Positions 39,447 through 51,545 are shown, numbered from the stretch's first letter. The stretch is DNA of 64,000 bases from Pseudomonas psychrophila (GCF_001043005.1 NZ_JYKZ01000001.1:1054001-1118000), one strand, 5' to 3'. Numbers and translations are program-made. The notes: generated by a model not told the origin, from the sequence alone.

Positions 39447-39466
39447 CCCGCTCCTCTCGGAGCGGG
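39447..39466 (+). terminator. Possible terminator after the DUF3015 gene
   Basis: CCCGCTCC-TCTC-GGAGCGGG is a strong 8-bp stem followed by TATTCTC, a poor T-run. Confidence 0.5.
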
Positions 39467-39511
39467 TATTCTCCTGCTTCAACTCTCTTCGTCTGACAAC
39501 AGTTGCCGAAC

Positions 39512-41365
39512 ATGCTCAAACGCCTTGCCTATCTGGCGCTCTGTGCCTGCGCCCCGCTGTATGCCGCACCCCACATCGACGATCAACGTGTTCAGCAGTT
39601 GGCCAACGACCCGTTCTGGATCTCTCTGGGACACTATGAAGCCGGCAAACTGAGCGGCTGGCGAAGCTATGTCAGCGACGACAAATTCTTTCTGGCCCCC
39701 GAGGGTGCGCACCACCCGGACGCCGAACTGCGTGCCACCGTCGAGGCCTTGTATGCGCCCTTGAGCCTGGGGGACAAACACCCGCAGTGCGTCTACCCCG
39801 CCCGCACCCGCTGGCTAAAGGCCCAACTGAACCTGAACGACCTGCCCAAGGCCGAATGCGCAGAGTTCACGCAATGGTTCAAGGACGTAGCGCCTCACAG
39901 CACGGTGATGATTTTCCCGGCGGCTTACCTGAACAGCCCGTCCTCGATGTTTGGCCATACTTTGTTGCGTATCGACCAGGCTGATGTGCAGGACAACAAG
40001 ACCGCCCTGCTCAGCTACGCAATCAATTTCGGCGCCTATATCGAAGGTTCCGACAACAGCATTTTGTACGCCTGGAAAGGGCTGGCCGGCGGCTACCCCG
40101 GTCTGTTCGCGCTGGTGCCCTACCAGGAAAAACTCTCCGAGTACCGCAGTCTCGAAAACCGTGATCTGTGGGAATACCGGCTCAATCTGACACCCGAAGA
40201 AACCCAGCGCATGGTCGAACATGTGTGGGAGCTCAAACAGATCCAGTTCGACTATTTTTTCTTTGACGAAAACTGCTCGTACCGCCTGCTGGAACTCTTG
40301 CAAGTGGCACGCCCGGGCCTGCAACTGACCACCCAGTTCCCGCTGACCGCGATCCCTACCGACACCGTTAAAGCGGTCAAGGAAGCCGGGCTGGTCGAAA
40401 GCATCGAGTACCGTCCGTCCCGCGAACGTGAGCTGCTGGATCGCGCCAAAGCCATCGACCCTGAAGAACAGCAATGGGTATTGCAGATCAGCGCCGATCA
40501 GGCCCAGTTGCAAAACCCGACCTTCAAGGCGCTGCCAAAAGAACGTCAGGCACTGATTATCGACGCGGCTTATCGTCTTGAACGCTACCGGGCCAACGGT
40601 CTTGAACGCGATCCTGCGCGCTCCCAGCGCAGCTTCGAACTGCTGCGCGCGATCAACCAGAACCCTGCCCCCGAACTGCACGTCGAAAAACCCGAACTGC
40701 CCGAAAACGGCCACGAGTCGCGCACCTGGCAACTGGGAGCCGGTAGTCGTGACGACAAGGCGTTTGCCGAATACGGCCTGCGCATGGCCTACCACGACCT
40801 GAACGACAACGCACCGGGCTTCCCGCTAGGGGCGCAGATTGAAATCCTGCAGCTCAAAGTGCGTCAGTACGAAGGCAATAAATGGCAAGTTCAACAGCTG
40901 GATCTGGCCAATATCCGCTCCCTGACCCCGCGTAATGCCTTGCTGCAACCCTGGTCCTGGCAAGTGGGCGGTGGTCTGGAACGGGTAATCGGCAAGCATG
41001 GCGACGAAAATCTTGTCAGCCACGTCAATGGGGGCGCGGGAGGGACCTGGCAGTTGGGCGAGAACGTATTGGGCTTCGCCCTGGGCACCCTGCGCGTGGA
41101 GCACAACAACGATTTCGCTGCCTTTGTCTCACCGGCGGCAGGGTTTAACACAGGCGTCCTGTGGCGCAATCCGGTGGGCAACCTGAGCCTCGAAGCCAAA
41201 GGTGATTACTTCACCAACGGCGAAGTCCGCCGCAGCCTCAGCCTGAATCAGCAATGGGAAATTTCACGCAATCTGGGCTTGCGACTGAGCGCACAGCGTG
41301 AGTTCAGCAAGCTGACCACCCCCATCAACGAAGTGATGCTGGAGTTGAAGTGGTATCACTACTAA
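39512..41365 (+). CDS. DUF4105 family outer-envelope protein
   Basis: A 617-residue exported protein. The signal peptide MLKRLAYLALCACAPLYAA is followed by a DUF4105 region with MIFPAAYLNSPSSMFGHTLL near residue 135 and DYFFFDENCSYRLLELLQ near 250, a possible catalytic His-Cys pattern resembling papain-like or NlpC-type enzymes. The C-terminal third (about 410-617) alternates short hydrophobic strands and ends KWYHY, resembling a beta-barrel or surface domain. The ATG at 39512 is preferred over a TTG at 39503. Function is unknown. The downstream chorismate mutase gene starts 16 bp later. Confidence 0.85.
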   Translation: MLKRLAYLALCACAPLYAAPHIDDQRVQQLANDPFWISLGHYEAGKLSGWRSYVSDDKFFLAPEGAHHPDAELRATVEALYAPLSLGDKHPQCVYPARTRWLKAQLNLNDLPKAECAEFTQWFKDVAPHSTVMIFPAAYLNSPSSMFGHTLLRIDQADVQDNKTALLSYAINFGAYIEGSDNSILYAWKGLAGGYPGLFALVPYQEKLSEYRSLENRDLWEYRLNLTPEETQRMVEHVWELKQIQFDYFFFDENCSYRLLELLQVARPGLQLTTQFPLTAIPTDTVKAVKEAGLVESIEYRPSRERELLDRAKAIDPEEQQWVLQISADQAQLQNPTFKALPKERQALIIDAAYRLERYRANGLERDPARSQRSFELLRAINQNPAPELHVEKPELPENGHESRTWQLGAGSRDDKAFAEYGLRMAYHDLNDNAPGFPLGAQIEILQLKVRQYEGNKWQVQQLDLANIRSLTPRNALLQPWSWQVGGGLERVIGKHGDENLVSHVNGGAGGTWQLGENVLGFALGTLRVEHNNDFAAFVSPAAGFNTGVLWRNPVGNLSLEAKGDYFTNGEVRRSLSLNQQWEISRNLGLRLSAQREFSKLTTPINEVMLELKWYHY

Positions 41366-41381
41366 AAGGAGTTTTTACAAC

Positions 41382-41675
41382 ATGGTTGTTAACTGTGATT
41401 CCCTTGAGCAGGTGCGCGAGAAAATCGACGGGCTGGATCGACAAATTGTCGGCTTGATCGCCGAACGCGGCGCCTACGTGTCGCAAGCAGCGCGCTTTAA
41501 AAAAGACAGCGATGCGGTGCGGGCTCCCCAGCGGGTTGAGCAAGTGATTGCAAAAGTCCGGGGCTTGGCCTCAGAGCTGGGCGCTAACCCGAACGTCACC
41601 GAGGACGTTTACCGCGCCATGATTGCAGCCTTTATCGAGCAGGAGCTGGCTGAGCACACGGCGCTTGCCAACTAG
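41382..41675 (+). CDS. Chorismate mutase, AroQ type
   Basis: A 97-residue all-helical protein of the AroQ fold. The N-terminal helix CDSLEQVREKIDGLDRQIVG, with Arg at about 12 and Arg at 20, and AARFKKDSDAVRAPQRVEQV with catalytic Lys/Arg residues match stand-alone chorismate mutases and isochorismate-pyruvate lyases such as PchB. It converts chorismate to prephenate, or acts as a lyase. I cannot separate the two from sequence, and no salicylate or siderophore genes are near. AAAGGAG lies at 41366-41372, and the gene follows the DUF4105 gene closely. Confidence 0.85.
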   Translation: MVVNCDSLEQVREKIDGLDRQIVGLIAERGAYVSQAARFKKDSDAVRAPQRVEQVIAKVRGLASELGANPNVTEDVYRAMIAAFIEQELAEHTALAN

Positions 41676-41685
41676 ATAGAGACCG

Positions 41686-41772
41686 TGTGGGAGCGAGCTT
41701 GCTCGCGATTGGATCGACGTGATGCAACAGATACACCGCGTCGCTTGCATCGCGAGCAAGCCCGCTCCCACA
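41686..41772. repeat. REP pair (inverted), GTGGGAGCGAGC family
   Basis: TGTGGGAGCGAGCTTGCTCGC at the left and GCGAGCAAGCCCGCTCCCACA at the right are inverted copies around about 45 bp with a GCATCG/CGATTGG-like inner part. It lies between two convergent genes. Confidence 0.9.
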
Positions 41773-41788
41773 GAACAACGGAACCGGC

Positions 41789-43144
<1,356 letters not shown>

Positions 43145-43335
43145 TTATTGTCGTTAAACAGAGATTGACCGGAACTTTATCAATTCATGTGGCACCGTGA
43201 CAGCGCAAAATGTCGCAGTTATGAATTTAAATGGTGCATTTATATAAATTAAGCCGATTTCACGGGCTTTTGCGCACCAAAAAAAAGCTTCTTGTACCCA
43301 GTTTCGCACCACTAAAAACACGCCGTTTATTCCTT

Positions 43336-43422
43336 TGTGGGAGCGGGCTTGCTCGCGATGGCATCACCACGGCGCGTCAGAGAGACCGAGTCGCCTGCAT
43401 CGCGAGCAAGCCCGATCCCACA
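43336..43422. repeat. REP pair (inverted), GTGGGAGCGGGC family
   Basis: TGTGGGAGCGGGCTTGCTCGC and GCGAGCAAGCCCGATCCCACA form the inverted ends around a 45-bp middle. One base in the right arm (GATCCC for GCTCCC) breaks the symmetry. It lies in the gdhA-ettA gap, close to the gdhA upstream side. Confidence 0.9.
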
Positions 43423-43440
43423 GGGACAACATCGCTCTGC

Positions 43441-43476
43441 AAAAAAAAACGGAGCCTCGAGGGGCTCCGTTTTTTC
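43441..43476 (-). terminator. Intrinsic terminator of ettA
   Basis: On the minus strand ACGGAGCC-CCTCGAGG-CTCCGT-type pairing (stem 43449-43470) is followed by a run of at least eight T. It lies 12 bp after the ettA stop. Confidence 0.92.
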
Positions 43477-43488
43477 TTGATACCGACC

Positions 43489-45156
43489 TTATTGGGCCAG
43501 TTTCTTGTGACGCACACGGTGCGGCTGGGTGGCCGCCTCGCCGAGGCGTTTTTTACGGTCAGCTTCGTACTCGGTGTAGTTACCTTCAAAGAAGATCGCT
43601 TGCGAGTCGTCTTCGTACGCCAGGATGTGAGTCGCGACGCGGTCAAGGAACCACCGATCGTGAGAGATCACAATGGCAGCGCCCGGGAAGTCCAGCAGCG
43701 CTTCTTCGAGCGAACGCAGGGTCTCAACGTCAAGGTCGTTGGACGGTTCGTCGAGCAGCAGCACGTTGGCGCCCTCTTTCAAGGTCAGGGCCAGGTGCAA
43801 GCGACCACGCTCACCACCGGACAGGTCCTTGACGAACTTCTGCTGATCGCCACCTTTGAAGTTGAAACGACCTACATAGGTACGCGACGGGATTTCATAG
43901 TTGCCGATGCGGATCACATCGGAACCGTCAGAAATCGCCTGGAACACAGTCTTGCTGCCATCCAGGTCGTCACGGCTCTGGTCAACACACGCCAGTTGCA
44001 CCGTTTCGCCGACTTCAATGGTGCCCGAGTCCGGCTGCTCTTTGCCCATCAGCATGCGGAACAGGGTCGATTTACCGGCACCGTTACCGCCGATCACGCC
44101 AACGATGGCGCCTTTAGGCATGGCGAACGACAGGTTGTCGATCAACACCCGATCGCCGTAACCCTTGGACACGTTCTTGAATTCGATAACCTTATCACCC
44201 AGGCGCGGACCGGCCGGGATGTAGATTTCGTTGGTTTCGCTGCGCTTCTGGAATTCCTGCGATTGCAGCTCTTCGAAGCGTTGCAGACGTGCCTTGGACT
44301 TCGACTGACGCGCCTTGGCGCCTTTACGGACCCATTCCAGCTCGTCTTTCATGGCCTTTTCATGAGCCGACTGCTGCTTGGATTCGGCAGCCAGACGATC
44401 GGACTTGGCTTCAAGCCAGCCCGAATAGTTGCCCTCGTAAGGAATACCCGCACCACGGTCAAGCTCAAGGATCCAGCCCGCCACGTTATCCAGGAAGTAA
44501 CGGTCGTGCGTAATCGCAACCACGGTACCCGGGAAATCGTGCAGGAAGTGTTCAAGCCAGGCTACCGAGTCGGCATCCAGGTGGTTGGTTGGTTCGTCGA
44601 GCAGCAACATGTCCGGGGCCGACAGCAGCAGGCGGCACAAGGCCACGCGGCGCTTCTCACCACCTGACAGGTGTTCAACCTTGGCATCCCAGGCCGGCAG
44701 ACGCAGCGCATCGGCAGCGACTTCCAGTTGGCGCTCAAGGTTGTGACCGTCGCTCGCTTGCAGGATCGACTCAAGTTTGGCCTGTTCAGCAGCCAGCTTG
44801 TCAAAATCGGCATCCGGGTCGGCGTATTCTGCGTAAACCTGATCCAGGCGCGCTTGAGCATCCTTGATGACGCTAACGGCTTCTTCAACCACTTCGCGTA
44901 CGGTTTTGCTCGGATCCAGCTGCGGCTCCTGCGGCAGGTAACCGATGTTCAGCTCCGGCATCGGGCGAGCTTCACCGTCAAACTCGGTGTCGACACCTGC
45001 CATGATTTTCAGCAGGGTGGATTTACCCGAACCGTTGAGGCCCAGTACGCCGATTTTGGCGCCTGGGTAAAACGACAAGGAGATATTTTTCAGGATTTCC
45101 CGCTTCGGCGGAACAACTTTGCTCAGCCGATGCATGGTGAAAACGTATTGAGCCAT
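43489..45156 (-). CDS. ettA: Energy-dependent translational throttle protein EttA (ABC-F)
   Basis: A 555-residue ABC-F ATPase that binds the ribosomal E site and gates elongation according to the ATP/ADP ratio. Two ATP-binding cassettes carry GLNGSGKSTLLK (about 39-46) and GGNGAGKSTLFR (about 357), with signatures LSGGEKRRV and LSGGERGRLH. The linker between them (ARQSKSKARLQRFEEL) is of EttA type. The ATG at 45156 gives MAQYVFTMHRLSKVVPP, the family start and length. An upstream extension to 45267 is spurious. Confidence 0.96.
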   Translation of the reverse strand: MAQYVFTMHRLSKVVPPKREILKNISLSFYPGAKIGVLGLNGSGKSTLLKIMAGVDTEFDGEARPMPELNIGYLPQEPQLDPSKTVREVVEEAVSVIKDAQARLDQVYAEYADPDADFDKLAAEQAKLESILQASDGHNLERQLEVAADALRLPAWDAKVEHLSGGEKRRVALCRLLLSAPDMLLLDEPTNHLDADSVAWLEHFLHDFPGTVVAITHDRYFLDNVAGWILELDRGAGIPYEGNYSGWLEAKSDRLAAESKQQSAHEKAMKDELEWVRKGAKARQSKSKARLQRFEELQSQEFQKRSETNEIYIPAGPRLGDKVIEFKNVSKGYGDRVLIDNLSFAMPKGAIVGVIGGNGAGKSTLFRMLMGKEQPDSGTIEVGETVQLACVDQSRDDLDGSKTVFQAISDGSDVIRIGNYEIPSRTYVGRFNFKGGDQQKFVKDLSGGERGRLHLALTLKEGANVLLLDEPSNDLDVETLRSLEEALLDFPGAAIVISHDRWFLDRVATHILAYEDDSQAIFFEGNYTEYEADRKKRLGEAATQPHRVRHKKLAQ

Positions 45157-45412
45157 GGAGAACCTAGGGTCAGTGACGGGTGAATAAGGCGCGAGCAATG
45201 CCCGGATCAGGCCATAGCAGTAGGTCAGGGACTGATCGAGATCAATGCCTGCTCGCAGAAAAAGCATAAATGTAGACGCCCGAATCTACCTGAATGCGCT
45301 GAACAGGGCAAACCAGTGCAGACCAGAGGGCTGGCACTTTGCCACATCCCAAGGCATGCTTGACGCCTCTAGGGGGCCTCGCGCCATTGCCGCCAAATTG
45401 CAGGATCACACG

Positions 45413-48400
45413 TTGCCCATTGTCACCCCGCCCACTCTGATTAAAGCGTCCAGCCCACTTCTGGGGACGCCTGTGCGCGGAACGTTGAAAAGTGCATTGG
45501 CGGCCCTGGCGCTATTGCTGCTGGCCATGCTGTTCTGGTTACTGATCGAGCAGTTCCAGGAAACGCTCCAACAAGAGCGCCAAAACAGCATCAACTACAG
45601 CGCCGACCTGGCCGATCACATTAGCCTGAGCATGGAAGTGCGGGCCGAAACAGCCTTTAACCTGCTGCCCATCGATACATCGCCGAAAAACCTGCGCCAG
45701 CAACAGGCACTGGTCACTCAACTGCGTCAATCCATACCCTCGCTCCAGAGCCTGGCCTTGCTGAGCACTGCCGGGCAGGTATTGCTCGACAGCGCAGGTA
45801 CCAGCCCCGACGCGGCCTTCCTGACTGACTGGATCAGGCAAAACCCCTCTCGAAAACGTACCGACGGCTATTACTTCAGCAATAACAATGACGCCAGCGT
45901 GTTCTATTTGTTGCTTCGCCAGCCCACCGGCGATATCGATGGTTATTGGCTGCTACGCATGAGCCCGGATCTGCTGCAAAACATGACACATCAGAACGCC
46001 AGCAGCAGTCGACCACAATGGCTGATCGAAAACGCCAAAACCCGCAAGGTCCTGAGCCGGGCATACAGCCCCACTTCGCCAGGCTCAACCCTGAGCTCGC
46101 AGGATGAAGGCGACACCGTACAACTGAGTCCCATCAACCACAGTGACTGGCAGTTGCGCGGGCTGTTCAATGAGCGCCAGGCGGTTGAGCGACTGCTACC
46201 AGGTCTTATCATCAAATGCCTGCTGGGCTTGCTGTTTTCGCTATTGCCCATTATTGCGCTGCTAAACCTGCGCCGCCGCCAACGCCAACTCCATGAAGGC
46301 CGCCGGCGCTATCACGATATTTTCGAAGGCACCGGGGTGGCCCTGTGCGTGCTGGACATGTCCAGCTTGCCGGGGTTTCTTGAGCGCGAAAAACTCCAAA
46401 ACAGTAATGACCTCAAGCAATGGCTGAGTGATCACCCGGAGCATCGTTCTCAATTATTCGGGCAACTGCGCATCACGGAGGTCAATCAGGTCGCCATGCA
46501 ACTGCTGGAGGTCGAATCCGGGGACGGCGCCTGGCTTAAACTGATCAACGGCTGCCCGCACACCCGTTCGGCCATTGGCTATCAAATAGTCGAAACCGTA
46601 CTGGATCAACTGCAACAACTTGAACTGGAAATAAAGCTGACTGATGCCAGCGGCCGGGATCAGCATTTATGGCTGGTGCTGCGACTGCCTGTCGACCATC
46701 AGGATTATCACGCGGTCATTCTGAGCATCAGCGATATCACCAGCCGCAAGCTGATCGAACTGTCCCTGCAAGAGCGCGAGAGCTTCTGGTCGGATGTGGT
46801 GCGCACCGTGCCGGATCACCTTTATGTACAAAATGTGATCAGCCAGCGAATCATTTTCAGCAACCATCACCTCGGGCAAACCCTGGGCTACAGCGCCATC
46901 GAACTGCAGGAAATGGGCGCTTACTTTTGGGAGCTGTTGCTGCATCCCGATGACGCTGAGCGTTATCACCAGTTGCGTCAGCAACAACGGGAAGATGGCT
47001 ATAAACACCTCATGCAGTGCCAACTGCGCTTTCGCCATCATCAGGGCACCTGGCGGCGCTTTGATATCCGAGAGCAGGCCTTTGCCCGTGACACCGGGGA
47101 TCAAGTCACGCGCATCGTCGGTGTAGCCAAAGACGTCACCGACCAGATCGAAGCCAGTGAATCACTGCGTGACAGTGAGCAGCGCTACCGGATGCTGGCC
47201 GAAAGCATCAGTGACGTCATTTTCTCCACCGACAGCACGTTGCGCATGAACTACCTCAGCCCCTCCATACAGACCGTGTTGGGGTACGACGCACAGTGGG
47301 TGTTCGACCATGGCTGGCAGTCAATTATCGCCACCCCGCAGCAACTGGAGGGTATCTACAACCTGATCGAGCGTATCCGTGACGCCCTGCACAAGCCTCG
47401 ACAACTGTCCGCCCTGCGCGCCCAGGTGCAAACCCAGTTATTCCTGTTCGACTGCTTACGCGCCGACGGGCATAAAGTCCCTATTGAGCTGCGTCTGGTA
47501 CTTGTGTGGGATGAAAACGATGGCTTCGAAGGCATTCTGGGCGTTGGTCGTGATATCAGTCAGCAACGTCGTGCTGAAAAAGACCTGCGCATGGCCGCCA
47601 CGGTGTTCGAGCATTCCACGTCGGCCATCCTGATTACCGATCCTGCCGGCTATATCGTGCAAGCCAACGAAGCCTTTAGCCGGGTCAGCGGCTACGCCGT
47701 GGCTCAGGTGCTCGACCAATTGCCCAGCATGTTGACCGTTGATGCCCAGCAACGCGCGCACCTGACTTATGTGCTCAAGCAACTGCATGTGCACGGAACA
47801 TGGGAAGGCGAGGTCTGGCTCAAGCGCCTCAACGGCGAGCACTACCCGGCGTGGGTCGGCATCACGGCGGTGCTCGATGACGAGGGGGATTTGGCCAGCT
47901 ATGTGTGCTTCTTCAGTGACATCAGTGAGCGCAAGGCCAGTGAACAGCGGATTCACCGCCTGGCCTATTACGACGCCCTGACCCACCTGCCCAACCGCAC
48001 CCTGTTTCAGGACCGCCTGCACACTGCGCTGCAACAGGCCGAACGCAACAAGTCGTGGGTGGTGCTGATGTTCCTGGACCTCGACCGTTTCAAGCCGATC
48101 AACGACTCCCTGGGCCACGCCGCAGGCGATCGCATGCTCAAAGACATGGCCATCCGCTTGTTGGCCTGCGTGGGTGACGACGATACCGTGGCGCGCATGG
48201 GTGGTGACGAGTTCACCCTGCTCCTGCAGCCCCGCTCAACCCGCCAACTGGCCTTGAACCGGGCCATCAGTGTGGCCGAACAGATCCTCGCCAGCCTGGT
48301 AAAACCCTTTGTACTTGAAAGTCGCGAGTTCTTCGTCACAGCCAGTATTGGTATCGCCCTGAGTCCGCAAGACGGTAACGAACTCAGCCAACTGATGAAA

Positions 48401-49273
48401 AACGCCGACACCGCGATGTACCACGCCAAAGAGCGTGGCAAAAACAACTTCCAGTTCTATCAAGCAGACATGAACGCCAGTGCCCTTGAGCGCCTGGAGC
48501 TCGAAAGCGACCTGCGACACGCCCTTGAGCAGCAAGAGTTCATCCTTTTTTACCAGCCGCAATTCAGCGGCGACGGCAAACGCCTCACCGGCGTTGAGGC
48601 ATTGCTGCGCTGGAACCACTCAAGGCGTGGCCTGGTACCGCCCGGCGACTTTATCCCGGTACTTGAAGAACTGGGTCTGGTGGTCGAAGTGGGTGACTGG
48701 GTACTGGCCGAGGCCTGTCGTCAGCTCAAGCTCTGGCACCAGGCCAAAGTGCGCGTTCCCAAAGTCTCGGTCAACATCTCGGCGCGTCAGTTCTCCGATG
48801 GTCAACTGGGCACGCGCATCGCCAACATTCTCAAGGAAACCGGCCTGTCGCCTGCCTGCCTGGAGCTTGAACTGACCGAAAGTATCCTCATGCGCGAAGT
48901 CAGCGAAGCCCTGCACATTCTGGCCAGCCTTAAAAACCTCGGCCTGAGCATTGCCGTGGACGACTTTGGCACCGGTTACTCGTCGCTCAACTACCTCAAG
49001 CAATTCCCGATCGATGTCTTGAAAATCGACCGCACCTTTGTCGATGGCTTGCCCTCAGGCGAGCAGGACGCGCAGATTGCCCGAGCGATCATTGCAATGG
49101 CCCACAGCCTCAACCTGGCGGTAATCGCTGAGGGCGTGGAGACCCACGAACAGCTGGATTTCTTGCGCGAGCATGGTTGCGATGAAGTGCAAGGCTATCT
49201 GTTTGGTCGCCCGATGCCAGCTCATCTGCTGGTCAAACAGCTGCGAGCGGCAAGTGATGAATTACAAGCGTGA
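45413..49273 (+). CDS. morA: PAS-GGDEF-EAL membrane protein, MorA type
   Basis: A large c-di-GMP enzyme of 1286 residues as annotated. Two membrane helices (about 25-45 and 262-286) bracket a periplasmic sensor region. Four PAS-like segments follow (starting about 300, 457, 590 and 730), then GGDEF (ARMGGDEF, about 929) and EAL ([15 protein letters not shown], about 1061) with [14 protein letters not shown]. Both catalytic motifs are intact, so synthesis and breakdown are possible. The usual RxxD inhibitory site is GDDD. TTG 45413 after CAGGA is preferred because upstream codons (AGA, AGG, ATA) look non-coding, but ATG 45245 or 45356 remain possible. Its place beside glyA matches the motility regulator MorA of P. 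aeruginosa. Confidence 0.88.
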   Translation: MPIVTPPTLIKASSPLLGTPVRGTLKSALAALALLLLAMLFWLLIEQFQETLQQERQNSINYSADLADHISLSMEVRAETAFNLLPIDTSPKNLRQQQALVTQLRQSIPSLQSLALLSTAGQVLLDSAGTSPDAAFLTDWIRQNPSRKRTDGYYFSNNNDASVFYLLLRQPTGDIDGYWLLRMSPDLLQNMTHQNASSSRPQWLIENAKTRKVLSRAYSPTSPGSTLSSQDEGDTVQLSPINHSDWQLRGLFNERQAVERLLPGLIIKCLLGLLFSLLPIIALLNLRRRQRQLHEGRRRYHDIFEGTGVALCVLDMSSLPGFLEREKLQNSNDLKQWLSDHPEHRSQLFGQLRITEVNQVAMQLLEVESGDGAWLKLINGCPHTRSAIGYQIVETVLDQLQQLELEIKLTDASGRDQHLWLVLRLPVDHQDYHAVILSISDITSRKLIELSLQERESFWSDVVRTVPDHLYVQNVISQRIIFSNHHLGQTLGYSAIELQEMGAYFWELLLHPDDAERYHQLRQQQREDGYKHLMQCQLRFRHHQGTWRRFDIREQAFARDTGDQVTRIVGVAKDVTDQIEASESLRDSEQRYRMLAESISDVIFSTDSTLRMNYLSPSIQTVLGYDAQWVFDHGWQSIIATPQQLEGIYNLIERIRDALHKPRQLSALRAQVQTQLFLFDCLRADGHKVPIELRLVLVWDENDGFEGILGVGRDISQQRRAEKDLRMAATVFEHSTSAILITDPAGYIVQANEAFSRVSGYAVAQVLDQLPSMLTVDAQQRAHLTYVLKQLHVHGTWEGEVWLKRLNGEHYPAWVGITAVLDDEGDLASYVCFFSDISERKASEQRIHRLAYYDALTHLPNRTLFQDRLHTALQQAERNKSWVVLMFLDLDRFKPINDSLGHAAGDRMLKDMAIRLLACVGDDDTVARMGGDEFTLLLQPRSTRQLALNRAISVAEQILASLVKPFVLESREFFVTASIGIALSPQDGNELSQLMKNADTAMYHAKERGKNNFQFYQADMNASALERLELESDLRHALEQQEFILFYQPQFSGDGKRLTGVEALLRWNHSRRGLVPPGDFIPVLEELGLVVEVGDWVLAEACRQLKLWHQAKVRVPKVSVNISARQFSDGQLGTRIANILKETGLSPACLELELTESILMREVSEALHILASLKNLGLSIAVDDFGTGYSSLNYLKQFPIDVLKIDRTFVDGLPSGEQDAQIARAIIAMAHSLNLAVIAEGVETHEQLDFLREHGCDEVQGYLFGRPMPAHLLVKQLRAASDELQA

Positions 49274-49371
49274 ATCCTGCATCTCATCACCGTGAATCGC
49301 ATTCATATGCCAGATAAAACCCATTGAGTTAGAATGCCCTCCTTTTCTGCCCCCGATCCTTGAGGACCGCC

Positions 49372-50625
49372 ATGTTCAGCCGTGATTTGACACTTGCCAA
49401 GTTCGACGCCGACCTTTTTGCCGCCATGGAGCAAGAAGCTCAGCGCCAGGAAGAACATATTGAGCTGATCGCTTCGGAAAACTACACCAGCCCAGCGGTC
49501 ATGGAAGCTCAAGGCTCGGTCCTGACCAACAAATACGCCGAGGGTTACCCGGGCAAGCGCTACTACGGCGGCTGCGAATACGTAGACGTGGTTGAGCAAC
49601 TGGCTATCGACCGTGCAAAAGAACTGTTTGGCGCCGATTACGCCAACGTTCAGCCACACGCCGGTTCCCAGGCCAACAGCGCTGTATACCTGGCCCTGTT
49701 GTCGGCTGGCGACACCATCCTGGGCATGAGCCTGGCACACGGTGGTCACCTGACCCACGGCGCCAGCGTGTCGTCCTCGGGCAAGCTGTACAACGCCATC
49801 CAGTACGGCATCGATGCCAACGGCCTGATCGACTACGACGAAGTAGAGCGTCTGGCAGTTGAACACAAGCCAAAAATGATCGTGGCCGGTTTCTCTGCCT
49901 ACTCGCAGATCCTGGACTTCCCGCGCTTCCGCGCTATCGCTGACAAGGTTGGCGCCTACCTGTTCGTAGACATGGCTCACGTAGCCGGTCTGGTCGCTGC
50001 TGGCGTTTACCCTAACCCGGTTCCGTTTGCTGACGTAGTAACCACCACGACTCACAAAACCCTGCGCGGTCCACGTGGCGGCCTGATCCTGGCCAAGGCC
50101 AACGCCGACATCGAGAAGAAGCTGAACTCCGCAGTCTTCCCGGGTTCGCAAGGCGGCCCACTGGAGCACGTCATCGCCGCCAAGGCCGTGTGCTTCAAAG
50201 AAGCTCTGCAACCAGAGTTCAAGGCTTATCAGCAACAAGTAGTCAAAAACGCCCAGGCCATGGCCTCGGTATTTATCGAGCGCGGCTTTGACGTGGTATC
50301 GGGCGGTACTGAAAACCACCTGTTCCTGCTGTCGCTGATCAAGCAGGACATCTCGGGTAAAGACGCCGACGCCGCACTGGGCAAAGCGTTCATCACCGTT
50401 AACAAAAACTCCGTACCGAACGATCCACGCTCCCCGTTCGTGACCTCGGGTCTGCGTTTCGGTACTCCAGCTGTTACCACTCGTGGCTTCAAGGTTGAAG
50501 AATGCCGTGAACTGGCCACTTGGATCTGCGACATCCTGGCTGATATCAACAACGAAGCCGTTATCGACGCCGTTCGCGAGAAAGTCAAAGCCATCTGCGC
50601 CAAGCTGCCGGTCTACGGCAACTGA
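49372..50625 (+). CDS. glyA: Serine hydroxymethyltransferase
   Basis: A 417-residue PLP enzyme that interconverts serine and glycine and charges tetrahydrofolate. [20 protein letters not shown] is conserved at the N-terminus, and [16 protein letters not shown] near residue 226 holds the PLP Lys. The ATG at 49372 gives [12 protein letters not shown]. An in-frame upstream ATG at 49360 adds four residues. Codon use is highly biased, as for a strongly expressed gene. It is 98 bp downstream of morA, where TAGAAT around 49330 could be a -10. A terminator follows. Confidence 0.97.
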   Translation: MFSRDLTLAKFDADLFAAMEQEAQRQEEHIELIASENYTSPAVMEAQGSVLTNKYAEGYPGKRYYGGCEYVDVVEQLAIDRAKELFGADYANVQPHAGSQANSAVYLALLSAGDTILGMSLAHGGHLTHGASVSSSGKLYNAIQYGIDANGLIDYDEVERLAVEHKPKMIVAGFSAYSQILDFPRFRAIADKVGAYLFVDMAHVAGLVAAGVYPNPVPFADVVTTTTHKTLRGPRGGLILAKANADIEKKLNSAVFPGSQGGPLEHVIAAKAVCFKEALQPEFKAYQQQVVKNAQAMASVFIERGFDVVSGGTENHLFLLSLIKQDISGKDADAALGKAFITVNKNSVPNDPRSPFVTSGLRFGTPAVTTRGFKVEECRELATWICDILADINNEAVIDAVREKVKAICAKLPVYGN

Positions 50626-50642
50626 GTGTAAATAGCTAAATA

Positions 50643-50670
50643 AAAGCCCGGCTCTTTAGCCGGGCTTTTT
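50643..50670 (+). terminator. Intrinsic terminator of glyA
   Basis: AAAGCCCGGCT-CTTT-AGCCGGGCTTT is a perfect stem ending in a T-run, 18 bp after the stop. Sequence after it becomes noticeably AT-rich. Confidence 0.93.
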
Positions 50671-50767
50671 ATTGATTCTTTTATTTTGAAATATATAGCC
50701 CACCCCTCCTGAGCATCTACATCCTAGTCTGAACTCTATGTTCCTCACCCACACTAGAGCGCAGACA

Positions 50768-51322
50768 ATGACTCATGACACTCAACACTCTTTTATAGCA
50801 ACCTTACAAATACCGAACCACAACCTGGATCTTTTGGGGATACTTTACGGCCAGCCCATAATAGTGACTGACTCGTTTGCCAGTGGGGGTTTCTTCTCTG
50901 GTCGACCTCAGACCAGGGACGACTCCGCGGCCGTCGGTATACAGCCGCATGCCATCGGCGGGGTCAAGGAGCCACTCACGCTTTACTTCCGGTACACCGG
51001 CAAAGGATATGAAATACATATCAAACACACGGGCAAGTATGATCGACACAGGCTGGCCAAACATTACAGGGACATACTCTATGCGAAAAACCCGACACTA
51101 AAAGACCCTATCACCTTCACACTGTTTGACCTACAAAACGCTCTTGTAACAGGACCCACCTTACATAAAGAACAGACCCTTATCACGCTCAAAACTCACC
51201 ACAACAAATCTATAGGCATACAGAAAGTTAAAGGCTCACCCCATCATTATCTGGCCGAAGTAGCAGACCGCAATAAAACTGTATTTATGTTAAGTATTCT
51301 CGAAAGAAACGTCCCTTATTAA
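50768..51322 (+). CDS. Orphan protein of unknown function, probably acquired
   Basis: A 184-residue open frame from ATG 50768 (MTHDTQHSFIATLQIPNHNL). ATG 50738 would add ten residues, and neither start has a strong ribosome binding site. It contains DLLGILYGQPIIVTDSFASG and a basic, Tyr/His-rich middle (LYFRYTGKGYEIHIKHTGKY). No signal peptide, membrane segment or known domain was recognised. Codon use is unlike neighbouring genes, with more A/T-ending codons such as ATA, AAA and TTA, consistent with horizontal transfer. It stands alone between the glyA terminator and a REP element. It could also be a secreted effector or toxin of unknown type, but nothing in the sequence shows this. Confidence 0.6.
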   Translation: MTHDTQHSFIATLQIPNHNLDLLGILYGQPIIVTDSFASGGFFSGRPQTRDDSAAVGIQPHAIGGVKEPLTLYFRYTGKGYEIHIKHTGKYDRHRLAKHYRDILYAKNPTLKDPITFTLFDLQNALVTGPTLHKEQTLITLKTHHNKSIGIQKVKGSPHHYLAEVADRNKTVFMLSILERNVPY

Positions 51323-51348
51323 CCGGACTCAAAACACCACTTTTCCGG

Positions 51349-51434
51349 TGGGAACGAGTCTGCCCGCGAATCAGGTGCCAGCGTGCCTGAAGTAAACGGT
51401 GTCGATACCCTCGCGGGCAAGCCCCCTCCCACAC
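51349..51434. repeat. Degenerate REP pair
   Basis: GTGGGAACGAGTCTGCCCGC at the left and GCGGGCAAGCCCCCTCCCACA at the right are inverted, diverged members of the GTGGGAGC family, with about 45 bp between. It follows the orphan gene by 26 bp. Confidence 0.75.
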
Positions 51435-51532
51435 AACTTTGCCCGCTGAACGCCTGCCGTCGCAAAGCAACAGGTCTGTTGCGACGTTTTTTAAAACGGG
51501 CTAAAGGCTCAAGCACGTGGGGTTGCGAACAA

Positions 51533-51545
51533 CCGGTCATACCGG
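51533..51545. promoter_or_regulatory. Candidate GntR/FCD operator 1 (CCGGTCATACCGG)
   Basis: A 13-bp palindrome with a GGTNNNACC core, the kind of short inverted repeat bound by FCD-type GntR regulators. It lies 150 bp before the transporter start. The two downstream genes encode such regulators. Confidence 0.45.

Noticed and set aside
43231..44667. 478-codon open frame antisense to ettA, starting in a REP element
   Set aside because: Covers a REP and the ettA terminator, then runs antisense to ABC-F motifs. Not coding.
49274..49371. Glycine riboswitch before glyA
   Set aside because: The gap is 98 bp and shows no tandem aptamer-like structure. glyA has no visible riboswitch.
49303..50319. 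338-codon open frame antisense to glyA
   Set aside because: Shadow of a highly expressed gene with strong codon bias.
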